Source of the DNA: Hymenobacter sp.
Lineage (GTDB): Bacteria > Bacteroidota > Bacteroidia > Cytophagales > Hymenobacteraceae
Direction: 5' to 3'
Length of the DNA stretch: 7,092 nt
Assembly (NCBI GenBank): GCA_025362615.1
Contig: JANYFQ010000271.1
Coordinates: 1-7,092 of the forward strand
How positions within the stretch are numbered: position 1 is the stretch's first letter; every line of letters begins with the position of its first letter. Shown piece after piece: positions 1 through 5,334 of this stretch. The notes beneath the pieces were generated by a model. That model was given only the letters and a program-made list of their open reading frames with translations, did no database searches and had not been told where the DNA came from. The translations under genes and the position numbers were made by a program.

Positions 1-1335
1 CTCGGCCACGAAGAAGGGCTGCGACAGGAAACGCTGCACCCGGCGGGCGCGGTTCACGGTCTGCTTGTCTTCCTCCGAGAGTTCGTCCATGCCCAGGATG
101 GCGATGATGTCCTGCAATTCCTTGTAGCGTTGCAGGATTTCCTTCACGCGCTGGGCGGTGTTGTAGTGCTCGTCGCCGAGGATGTCGGCCGAGAGGATGC
201 GTGAGGTCGAGTCGAGCGGGTCCACGGCGGGGTAGATGCCGAGTTCGGCAATCTTGCGGCTCAGTACCGTCGTCGCGTCCAGGTGGGCAAAGGTGTTGGC
301 CGGGGCCGGGTCAGTCAAGTCATCGGCCGGCACATACACGGCCTGCACCGAGGTAATGGAACCGCGCTTGGTGCTGGTAATGCGCTCCTGCATGGCGCCC
401 ATTTCGGTGGCCAGCGTGGGCTGGTAGCCCACCGCCGACGGCATCCGGCCCAGCAAAGCCGATACCTCCGAACCCGCCTGCGTGAAGCGGAAAATGTTGT
501 CGATAAAGAACAGAATGTCGCGCCCCGCGCCGGTGCCGTCGCCGTCGCGGAAGCTCTCGGCGATAGTCAGGCCCGAGAGTGCCACGCGTGCCCGCGCTCC
601 GGGGGGCTCGTTCATCTGCCCAAAAACAAGGGTAGCTTGCGACTTCTCCATCTCGGCCATATCGACTTTCGACAAATCCCAGCCCCCCTCTTCCATCGAG
701 TGCTTGAAGGCGTCGCCGTAACGGATGATGTTGGCTTCGATGAATTCGCGCAGCAAGTCGTTGCCCTCGCGGGTGCGCTCGCCCACGCCGGCAAACACCG
801 ACAGGCCTTCGTAGGCCTTGGCCACGTTGTTGATAAGCTCCTGAATAAGCACGGTTTTACCCACGCCCGCCCCGCCGAACAAACCAATTTTGCCGCCCTT
901 CACATAAGGCGCCAGCAAGTCAATTACCTTAATGCCAGTGAAGAATACTTCCGACGACGTAGCCAGTTCCTCAAACGCCGGCGCATTGCGGTGGATGGAC
1001 AAACGCTCCTGGCTCGTGGGCTGCGGAATGCCGTCAATGGCCTGGCCGATGACGTTGAACAAGCGGCCTTTCACGCTGTCGCCGGTGGGCATCGAGATGG
1101 GCGTACCCAGGTCGCGGACTTCGGCACCCCGCGTCAGGCCCTCGGTCGAGTCCATGGCGATGGTCCGAACCCGGTCTTCGCCCAGGTGCTGCTGGCACTC
1201 CAGCACGACCACCTGGCCGTTGTCTTTAGTGACTTCCAGCGCGTCGAGGATGTTGGGGAGCTTGGTGTTTTCACCCGCGAAGCTCACGTCCACAACGGGA
1301 CCGATGACCTGGGTAATTTTGCCGGTATTCGCCAT
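1..1335 (-). CDS. atpD: ATP synthase F1 subunit beta (C-terminus cut by window edge)
   Basis: This is the catalytic beta subunit of the F1 part of the membrane ATP synthase, which makes ATP from ADP and phosphate as protons flow through Fo. The minus-strand frame is open from ATG at 1335 to base 1, giving 445 codons with no stop. Beta subunits are usually about 500 residues, so roughly 55 are missing. The start MANTGKITQVIGPVVDVSF is the family's usual N-terminal barrel. The Walker A motif GGAGVGKT is at residues 154-161 (Lys160). The catalytic glutamate is E186 in GERTREG, and Walker B is at FFIDNIFRF (D279). The alpha/beta signature PAVDPLDSTS is at 369-378. The SALLGRMPSAVGYQPTL stretch is also intact. 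In Bacteroidota atpC commonly follows atpD, but that lies outside the window. Nothing looks damaged. Confidence 0.98.
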   Translation of the reverse strand, partial: MANTGKITQVIGPVVDVSFAGENTKLPNILDALEVTKDNGQVVVLECQQHLGEDRVRTIAMDSTEGLTRGAEVRDLGTPISMPTGDSVKGRLFNVIGQAIDGIPQPTSQERLSIHRNAPAFEELATSSEVFFTGIKVIDLLAPYVKGGKIGLFGGAGVGKTVLIQELINNVAKAYEGLSVFAGVGERTREGNDLLREFIEANIIRYGDAFKHSMEEGGWDLSKVDMAEMEKSQATLVFGQMNEPPGARARVALSGLTIAESFRDGDGTGAGRDILFFIDNIFRFTQAGSEVSALLGRMPSAVGYQPTLATEMGAMQERITSTKRGSITSVQAVYVPADDLTDPAPANTFAHLDATTVLSRKIAELGIYPAVDPLDSTSRILSADILGDEHYNTAQRVKEILQRYKELQDIIAILGMDELSEEDKQTVNRARRVQRFLSQPFFVAE

Positions 1336-1370
1336 GAGGGAATTTTTTGGTGCGGAAAAGTGCGGTTCTA

Positions 1371-1392
1371 TTTGCGGTTTTCAGGCCGCAAA
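1371..1392. repeat. Short palindrome overlapping the atpD promoter
   Basis: TTTGCGG (1371-1377) and CCGCAAA (1386-1392) form a perfect 7-bp inverted repeat around an 8-base spacer. The right arm overlaps the proposed -7 box of atpD. It could be an operator or a chance palindrome in a stretch where TGCGG recurs (1351, 1361 and 1372). No regulator can be named. Confidence 0.35.
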
Positions 1393-1396
1393 AGTA
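1389..1396 (-). promoter_or_regulatory. Probable -7 box of the atpD promoter
   Basis: Read on the minus strand the bases are TACTTTTG, a full match to the Bacteroidota -7 consensus TAnnTTTG. It lies 53 nt upstream of the atpD start codon, so transcription would begin near 1383 and leave a leader of about 48 nt. I see no convincing -33 TTG at the usual distance upstream (around 1416), so the promoter is inferred from the -7 box and its position. The leader has no clear Shine-Dalgarno sequence, which is normal in this phylum. Confidence 0.6.
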
Positions 1397-1493
1397 CGGG
1401 CGGGCGGGCGCTTTTCCTAAGTTTGCCAGCTTCGGCTCAACAGGTAGCGCGGGCGGGCGGCGAAAAAAGCCGCAAAAAAAGTTTGCCAAAAAC

Positions 1494-1523
1494 TTGCCTC
1501 GAATGCCAGCCGTTGTACCTTTG
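1494..1523 (+). promoter_or_regulatory. Promoter of the tRNA-Gln gene
   Basis: TTG at 1494-1496 is followed after 19 bases by TACCTTTG at 1516-1523. This matches the Bacteroidota housekeeping sigma pattern of a -33 TTG and a -7 TAnnTTTG at the usual spacing. Transcription would start near 1530, leaving a 5' leader of about 27 nt to be trimmed from the tRNA. It points away from the atpD promoter, so the 1336-1556 spacer is a divergent promoter region. I see nothing else firm in that spacer beyond GC-rich CGGG repeats (1397-1411). Confidence 0.7.
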
Positions 1524-1556
1524 CATTCCCAAACGGCCCCTGGCCCGCCGGGAAAT

Positions 1557-1632
1557 TGGCTGATGGTGTAACCGGCAACACGTCTGATTTTGGTTCAGAA
1601 GAGTCCAGGTTCGAGCCCTGGTCGGCCAACCA
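1557..1632 (+). tRNA. trnQ: tRNA-Gln (anticodon UUG)
   Basis: All arms of the cloverleaf can be drawn. The acceptor stem is TGGCTGA with TCGGCCA, having one G-T pair. The D stem is GTG with CAC. The anticodon stem TCTGA/TCAGA is perfect around the loop TTTTGGT, which places anticodon TTG at 1590-1592. The T stem is CCAGG/CCTGG with loop TTCGAGC. The discriminator base is A1629 and the 3' CCA is encoded (1630-1632). A U1-A72 first pair is typical of glutamine tRNAs. The gene stands alone between its own promoter and a terminator, so it is probably a single-gene transcript. Confidence 0.98.
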
Positions 1633-1674
1633 AATGTTGCGAACAAGTAACTTAACGACCCTCACAACAACGGC

Positions 1675-1715
1675 AAAGCGCCGGCTTCTCCAACGCGGAG
1701 GGGCCGGCGCTTTTT
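1675..1715 (+). terminator. Intrinsic terminator after tRNA-Gln
   Basis: AAAGCGCCGGC (1675-1685) pairs perfectly with GCCGGCGCTTT (1703-1713). The stem continues inward as TTCTCC with GGAGGG, including two G-T pairs, closing on a 5-base AACGC loop. Five T residues follow the GC-rich part of the stem (1711-1715). It lies 43 nt after the tRNA and should end that transcript, so prs probably needs its own promoter. The A and T flanks would let it work partly in the other direction as well. Confidence 0.92.
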
Positions 1716-1722
1716 GCATTTA

Positions 1723-1897
1723 ATCACTGATTTCAGGCTGATTAACCGTAATTTCACTGCTTGGGGGGATGCGTCGGTTGGACTGGTATTGAGGGTGGCA
1801 TTGATGCGTACCGCCAATCAGTGAAATCGCGGTAAATTAGACGAAAAACCCGCGAAAAATCAGTGAAATCACGGTTAATCACCCTTAAATCAGTGAT
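1723..1897. repeat. 37-nt imperfect inverted repeat upstream of prs, with a third partial copy
   Basis: The left arm (1723-1759) matches the reverse complement of the right arm (1861-1897) at 34 of 37 positions. A partial third copy in the right-arm orientation lies at 1819-1839 (CAGTGAAATCGCGG and following bases). Each arm is itself made of 9-11-base units beginning AATC, such as AATCAGTGA, AATCACGGTT and AATCACCCTTA. The right arm ends 3 nt before the prs start codon. I found no clear TAnnTTTG box for prs in 1716-1900, so its promoter is unidentified and may lie within this element. It resembles short AATCCGTG-type arrays I recall from Bacteroidota spacers, not an insertion sequence. Confidence 0.85.
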
Positions 1898-1900
1898 ACT

Positions 1901-2827
1901 ATGAAGCACGTCAAAATCTTTGCCGGCAGCGCCTCCCAGGAGCTGGCCGCTGCCATCGCCGCCGCCTTCGGCATTCCGCTCGGCGACCTCACCATCCAAC
2001 GCTTCGCCGACACCGAAATGGGGCCGAGCTTCAACGAAAGCGTGCGCGGCTGCGAGGTGTTTCTGGTGCAAAGCACCTTCCCGCCGGCCGAGCATTTGAT
2101 GGAATTGATGCTGATGGTGGATGCCGCCAAGCGGGCCTCGGCCCACAAAGTCGTCGTCGTGATGCCCTATGTGGGCTACGCCCGGCAAGACCGCAAAGAC
2201 AAGCCCCGCGTCAGCATCGGGGCCAAAGTCGTGGCCAACCTCATCCAGAGCGTCGGCACCGACCGACTGATGACCTGCGACTTACACGCCGGCCAGATTC
2301 AGGGCTTTTTCGATATTCCGGTTGACCACCTCGACGGCGCGACCGTCACGGCCCCCTACATCCGCTCGCTCAACCTCGAAAACCTCGTCTTTGCTTCGCC
2401 CGACGTGGGCGGCGTGGTTCGGACGCGGGCAATGGCCAAAAAATTTGGGGCCGAAATCGTGGTCTGCGACAAAATGCGCCTGCGGGCCAACGAAATAGCC
2501 TCCATGCAGGTGATTGGGGACGTGAAGGACATGAACGTCGTGTTCGTGGACGACATGGTGGACACGGCCGGCACCATCTGCAAAGCCGCCGAGCTGGTGA
2601 TGGAGCGCGGCGCCCGCTCGGTGCGGGCCGTCGTGACGCACCCGCTGCTCTCCGGCCCGGCCCACGCCCGCATCCGCGCCTCGGCCCTCACCGAACTCAT
2701 CACGACCGACACCATCCCGCTGCGCGAGCAGAACGATAAAATCCACGTCATCTCGCTGGCTCCGTTGTTTGCGGCGGCCATCCGCAACGTGGTGACGCAC
2801 GAGAGCATCAGCTCGCTGTTTGTGTAG
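1901..2827 (+). CDS. prs: Ribose-phosphate pyrophosphokinase (PRPP synthase)
   Basis: This cytosolic enzyme transfers pyrophosphate from ATP to ribose 5-phosphate, giving PRPP for purine, pyrimidine, histidine and tryptophan synthesis and for NAD. The 308-residue length is near the class I norm of about 310-315. The start MKHVKIFAGS fits the usual N-terminus. The ATP-binding loop region is PYVGYARQDRKDKPR (89-103). Metal-binding His129 lies in DLHAGQIQGFFDIPVDHL (127-144). The flexible-loop lysine is in CDKMR (K191), and SPDVGG (166-171) is present. The PRPP-binding signature VVFVDDMVDTAGT is at 213-225. Both halves of the double Rossmann-like fold appear intact. It is probably transcribed alone, between the repeat upstream and a fresh promoter starting at its 3' end. 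Confidence 0.98.
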   Translation: MKHVKIFAGSASQELAAAIAAAFGIPLGDLTIQRFADTEMGPSFNESVRGCEVFLVQSTFPPAEHLMELMLMVDAAKRASAHKVVVVMPYVGYARQDRKDKPRVSIGAKVVANLIQSVGTDRLMTCDLHAGQIQGFFDIPVDHLDGATVTAPYIRSLNLENLVFASPDVGGVVRTRAMAKKFGAEIVVCDKMRLRANEIASMQVIGDVKDMNVVFVDDMVDTAGTICKAAELVMERGARSVRAVVTHPLLSGPAHARIRASALTELITTDTIPLREQNDKIHVISLAPLFAAAIRNVVTHESISSLFV

Positions 2828-2853
2828 ATTATAAGCCCTGAAACTTATATTTG
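2819..2853 (+). promoter_or_regulatory. Probable promoter of the SatD-like/DUF3307 unit
   Basis: TATATTTG at 2846-2853 is a full match to TAnnTTTG. A TTTG at 2819-2822, in the last codons of prs, could be the -33 element, though the 23-base gap is longer than the usual 19-20. Transcription would begin near 2860, inside the second palindrome, leaving a leader of about 28 nt before the TTG start at 2888. The -7 box overlaps the right arm of the first palindrome, which would suit repression by a protein bound there. Confidence 0.55.
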
Positions 2854-2879
2854 TCGTTTATAAGCCCTGAAGCTTATAA
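2829..2879. promoter_or_regulatory. Two tandem palindromes, candidate operator
   Basis: A 21-base sequence (TTATAAGCCCTGAA followed by A or G, then CTTATA) occurs twice, at 2829-2849 and 2858-2878, differing at one base. The centres are 29 nt apart, close to three helical turns. Each copy is a palindrome. Copy 2 has an 8-bp perfect stem, TTATAAGC (2858-2865) with GCTTATAA (2872-2879), and copy 1 has TATAAG with CTTATA. Copy 1 overlaps the -7 box and copy 2 covers the expected transcription start. The simplest reading is a paired binding site for a dimeric repressor, possibly the SatD-like helix-turn-helix protein encoded just downstream. The regulator's identity is inference. Confidence 0.65.
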
Positions 2880-2887
2880 ACCTCATT

Positions 2888-3502
2888 TTGCAAGCAGCCA
2901 TTTTAAGCGGTGACATCATCGCATCAGCCCGCCTGACCGATAATCGCCGCAGTTCTCAACTCTCTAAGTGGCTGCGCGAAGTGTTGCCAACCACAATTTT
3001 TGAGATAAGCCAGGGCGACACTTTTCAACTGCAAACTACCGTAGTTGAGGCCCTGCCCACCGCCGTGCGGATTCGGGCGCATTTGCGAGCCGCGCCCGCC
3101 CTCGAAGGCTACCGTCCCGATGCCCGCATCAGCATCGGCTTGGGCGGTATGCTGCCAATTGGGCGCAGTTTGAGCAAATCCGCCGGCATGGCGTTCGAGC
3201 GTTCGGGGCGGGGCCTGCACACCTTAAAACAACGGCCAGCCCAGTTGTTGCTAACGTCGGACGACCCCGCACTCGATGCTGCCTGCAACACCAGTTTTGT
3301 TCTGCTCGAATACCTCATTCTTCGTTGGACTCCGGCGCAGGCTGCCGCAGTAGAGGCAGCTTTGCAAGGGTTGAGTCAGCAGCAAATCGGCGAATTGCGC
3401 GGCGTAAGCCAGCCCGCTATCCAGCAGCAGTTACGAGCGGGGGGTTGGCCCGGCATTGCGGCCTTACTCGCTTATTATCAGACACAAACTACACTAAAAT
3501 AG
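2888..3502 (+). CDS. SatD-family protein with C-terminal helix-turn-helix
   Basis: The 204-residue product resembles the SatD family, named from the Streptococcus mutans sat operon and of unknown biochemical role. TTG at 2888 is chosen because it gives MQAAILSGDIIAS, the family's usual start. The frame upstream is closed by TAA at 2861 and offers no ATG or GTG. Family motifs in order are AILSGDIIAS (4-13), FEISQGDTFQL (38-48), DARISIGLG (78-86) and GMAFERSGRGL (100-110). A C-terminal helix-turn-helix lies at about 148-194 (RWTPAQAAAVEA, then LSQQQIGELRGVSQPAIQQQ), so DNA binding is likely. No membrane segment or signal peptide is seen. It probably forms a two-gene operon with the membrane protein 7 nt downstream, controlled by the palindromes just upstream. 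Family membership rests on remembered motifs. The function is unknown. Confidence 0.85.
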   Translation: MQAAILSGDIIASARLTDNRRSSQLSKWLREVLPTTIFEISQGDTFQLQTTVVEALPTAVRIRAHLRAAPALEGYRPDARISIGLGGMLPIGRSLSKSAGMAFERSGRGLHTLKQRPAQLLLTSDDPALDAACNTSFVLLEYLILRWTPAQAAAVEAALQGLSQQQIGELRGVSQPAIQQQLRAGGWPGIAALLAYYQTQTTLK

Positions 3503-3509
3503 TTGCTGT

Positions 3510-3893
3510 ATGACACCCACCGAACACGCGCTTGCCCGGGCCGCGCTGGTTTTAGTTGCTTACGTATTGACTACCTGGCCCGCCGGCCAACTGGTAAGTT
3601 GGTTGATGCGTCGCTGGGCTACAGCCAATTTCCCTACCGATGAAGGCACCCAGCGCGTGGGCCGTCATATCGGCTATGTCGAGCGGATAATCATGGTGAC
3701 TTTCGTACTCGGCGGGCACTACGATGCGGTGGGGTTGCTAATTGCAGCAAAATCCATCCTGCGCGTGAGCGATGAGCGCGCCCGGCAGCAAACCGAATAC
3801 ATTCTGCTGGGCACTTTGCTCAGCGTGGCCGCTGCGCTGTTGTTGGCCATGGCAACCCGCTACCTGCGCGGAATTCTTGGATTGCAGCCGTAA
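3510..3893 (+). CDS. Small membrane protein matching the C-terminal half of DUF3307
   Basis: The 127-residue product starts at ATG 3510, 7 nt after the SatD-like stop codon, so the two are probably co-translated. It has about three hydrophobic segments, near residues 10-29, 59-84 and 96-116. The stretch GRHIGYVERIIMVTFVLGG (51-69), then LLIAAKSILR (76-85) and TEYILLGTLLS (95-105), matches my memory of the C-terminal part of DUF3307 membrane proteins, which often lie beside SatD-like genes in Bacteroidota. Full DUF3307 proteins run to about 230-240 residues. The N-terminal half is absent here, and SatD occupies the DNA upstream. It is either a short natural form or a shortened gene that kept its frame. 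The function is unknown, and a membrane partner or effector of the SatD-like protein is a guess. Confidence 0.83.
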   Translation: MTPTEHALARAALVLVAYVLTTWPAGQLVSWLMRRWATANFPTDEGTQRVGRHIGYVERIIMVTFVLGGHYDAVGLLIAAKSILRVSDERARQQTEYILLGTLLSVAAALLLAMATRYLRGILGLQP

Positions 3894-3907
3894 AAACCCT
3901 ACCTTTG
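3877..3907 (+). promoter_or_regulatory. Promoter of rplY
   Basis: TTG at 3877-3879 and TACCTTTG at 3900-3907 are separated by 20 bases, matching the Bacteroidota -33/-7 pattern. The -7 box begins 7 nt after the stop codon of the preceding membrane protein. Transcription would start near 3914 and give a leader of about 50 nt before ATG 3964. I see no terminator between 3894 and this promoter, so some read-through from the upstream pair is likely. Confidence 0.72.
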
Positions 3908-3963
3908 CTGCCCGTTTCGGCAAGGTTGCCGGCTGCGGTAAATCATTTCAAACCAACTCCTTT

Positions 3964-4533
3964 ATGAAAAGCCTCGAGATTGTAGGGTTTAAAAGAGCGA
4001 ATCTCGGCAAAACGGAAGCCAAGGCCCTGCGCCTGGACGCCCAGGTGCCGTGCGTGTTGTACGGCGGCAAGGACGTCGTTCACTTCTCTGTGCCGGCCAT
4101 CCTGTTCCGTGAATTGCTGTACACCCCCGAAGCCCACATCGTGGACCTCAACGTGGAAGGCACCTTGTTCCGCGCCATTGTGCAGGATGCCCAGTTTCAC
4201 CCGGTGAACGAAATGCTGCTGCACGTCGATTTCCTCGAAATTCAGGAAGGCAAGGACGTGAAGATGGACATTCCGATTAAGTACGTCGGCGTGTCGCCGG
4301 GCGTACTGGCGGGCGGCAAGCTCGTGAGCACCCTGCGCAAGCTGAAAGTACGCGCCTCGGCCGACAACCTGCCCGACTACGTGGAGGTGAACATCAGCGG
4401 CATGGAGCTCGGCAAGTCCATTAAAGTGGGTGCCGTGGTGCCAACCAACTACACGATTCTGACCAACCCCCTGGCCCCCATCGCCAGCATTGCCATCCCG
4501 CGTGCGCTGAAAGGCGAACTGGCCGGCAAATAA
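3964..4533 (+). CDS. rplY: 50S ribosomal protein L25/general stress protein Ctc
   Basis: This ribosomal protein binds 5S rRNA in the central protuberance of the 50S subunit. The 189-residue length marks the long two-domain TL5/Ctc type, not the roughly 95-residue E. coli form. The 5S-binding barrel spans about 1-93, with VPCVLYGG (28-35) and DAQFHPVNEMLLHVDF (75-90). The C-terminal beta domain follows, with DIPIKYVGVSPGVLAGGKL (102-120). ATG 3964 is chosen because MKSLEIVGFKR is the normal start. An in-frame extension back to 3772 would overlap the membrane protein gene and matches nothing. The gene has its own promoter and a strong terminator. pth follows, the usual neighbour of rplY in many bacteria. 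Confidence 0.97.
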   Translation: MKSLEIVGFKRANLGKTEAKALRLDAQVPCVLYGGKDVVHFSVPAILFRELLYTPEAHIVDLNVEGTLFRAIVQDAQFHPVNEMLLHVDFLEIQEGKDVKMDIPIKYVGVSPGVLAGGKLVSTLRKLKVRASADNLPDYVEVNISGMELGKSIKVGAVVPTNYTILTNPLAPIASIAIPRALKGELAGK

Positions 4534-4537
4534 GGAC

Positions 4538-4578
4538 CGCAGATTCGAACGGATTTAACGGATTGTACAAATTGTGCG
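4538..4578 (-). repeat. Degenerate 9-10-nt-period repeat array just after rplY
   Basis: Read on the minus strand this stretch divides into AATTTGTAC, AATCCGTTA, AATCCGTTCG and AATCTGCG. The unit lengths are the same (9, 9, 10, 8) as in the array before pth at 4729-4761. It starts 5 nt after the rplY stop codon and points opposite to the later copy, so the two form a diverged inverted pair. It would lie in the 3' untranslated part of the rplY message. Confidence 0.6.
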
Positions 4579-4597
4579 CCTCTGTAAATTCATTGCC

Positions 4598-4631
4598 AAA
4601 GGCCGCCCCTCAATCAAGGGGCGGCTTTTTT
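4598..4631 (+). terminator. Intrinsic terminator after rplY
   Basis: GCCGCCCCT (4602-4610) and AGGGGCGGC (4617-4625) form a perfect 9-bp stem around the loop CAATCA. Six T residues follow at 4626-4631 and AAAG precedes the stem. It lies 64 nt after the rplY stop codon and separates rplY from pth, so pth should have a separate promoter. I could not find a clear TAnnTTTG box for pth between here and 4758. Confidence 0.94.
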
Positions 4632-4721
4632 GTGCTGTTGAAGAAACCTGACAGCGCATAATTACCTGAAGTTGTCTTTAATTCGTGTGCAAGTTCGCGC
4701 CGCTGGCAGATTCGCAGCGCA

Positions 4722-4766
4722 CGTGAATTCGCGCAATTCCTCAAATTCGTTTAAATTCGTGATACT
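4722..4766 (+). repeat. Degenerate 9-10-nt-period repeat array running into the pth start
   Basis: The units are AATTCGCGC, AATTCCTCA, AATTCGTTTA and AATTCGTG, followed by ATACT. Looser AATTCG/AGTTCG/GATTCG units extend back to about 4677. The end TTAAATTCGTGATACT closely matches the end of the repeat before prs (TTAAATCAGTGATACT, 1885-1900). In both places the array stops at the gene's first codons. Here the GTG inside the last unit is the best start codon for pth. Confidence 0.65.
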
Positions 4767-5322
4767 TGTACTCTGCCTCGGCAACATTGGCCCCGAATAC
4801 GCCAACACCCGCCACAATATTGGCTTTATGGTGGCTGATTATTTGGCGGCAAAATTTGACGCGCCCAAATTTGAATTGGGTCGTCATGCCTTCGTCACTG
4901 AGTTCAAAAGCAAAGGCCAGACTTATGCGCTGGTCAAGCCCACCACGTACATGAACCTCAGCGGCAAGGCGGCCCGGCATTGGCTGAGTGCGTTTAAAAT
5001 TCCGGTGGAAAACATGATTGTCGTGACCGACGATTTGGCGCTGCCTTTTGGCAAGCTACGGCTCAAAGGGCAAGGCTCGGCGGGCGGGCACAACGGCCTG
5101 AAAGACATTCAGGCCATGCTGGGCACCGACGTTTACGCCCGCCTGCGCTTTGGGGTAGATGCCAATTTTCCGAAAGGTCGGCAGGTGGATTATGTGCTGG
5201 AGCCATTCTCGGCTGACGAGCGCATCGACTTGATTACCCGCATTGAGAAAGCCGGGGAGGCCGTGCTGGCCTTCGGGGCGCTGGGGCTGGAGCGGGCAAT
5301 GAACGCGGTGAATGTGAAGTAA
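4759..5322 (+). CDS. pth: Peptidyl-tRNA hydrolase
   Basis: This cytosolic enzyme cleaves the ester bond of peptidyl-tRNAs dropped by stalled ribosomes and so recycles tRNA. GTG 4759 is chosen as start. It gives 187 residues, near the family's usual length, and places ILVLCLGNIGPEY where the family has its first strand. A start at TTG 4672 would add 29 residues encoded entirely by repeat DNA. Active-site residues are all present: Asn9, catalytic His19 in NTRHNIGF, Asn66 in KPTTYMNLSG (60-69), Asp91 in VVTDDLALPFG, and Asn112 in GSAGGHNGLKD (106-116). These correspond to N10, H20, N68, D93 and N114 of E. coli. It follows rplY and converges on metG. The promoter is not clear and may lie in the repeat-rich leader. 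Confidence 0.95.
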   Translation: MILVLCLGNIGPEYANTRHNIGFMVADYLAAKFDAPKFELGRHAFVTEFKSKGQTYALVKPTTYMNLSGKAARHWLSAFKIPVENMIVVTDDLALPFGKLRLKGQGSAGGHNGLKDIQAMLGTDVYARLRFGVDANFPKGRQVDYVLEPFSADERIDLITRIEKAGEAVLAFGALGLERAMNAVNVK

Positions 5323-5334
5323 GAGAACGTAAAA

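Noticed and set aside
283..1563. Long plus-strand open frame of 426 codons
   Set aside because: It is antisense to atpD over nearly its whole length, and the minus strand there reads as an unmistakable ATP synthase beta. The peptide has no recognisable domain, and its 3' end runs into the tRNA. Long antisense frames are common in GC-rich genes.
1417..1719. Minus-strand open frames across the tRNA-Gln gene and its terminator
   Set aside because: They are antisense to a clear tRNA and a terminator hairpin, with no protein family resemblance.
1723..1900. Possible CRISPR array from the repeated AATCAGTGAAATC units
   Set aside because: The units are short, degenerate and inverted, with no regular spacers and no cas genes in the window.
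2282..2808. Minus-strand open frames inside prs
   Set aside because: They are antisense shadows of a complete, well-matched PRPP synthase gene.
2829..2879. Palindromes read as a prs terminator
   Set aside because: The stems are AT-rich and no T-run follows. Their overlap with a -7 box and their exact duplication fit an operator better.
3772..3963. A 64-residue N-terminal extension of L25
   Set aside because: It overlaps the membrane protein gene in another frame and crosses the rplY promoter. The family starts at MKSLEIVGF (3964).
4672..4758. TTG start adding 29 residues to Pth
   Set aside because: The added residues come from repeat DNA and match nothing in the family. GTG 4759 gives the normal length.
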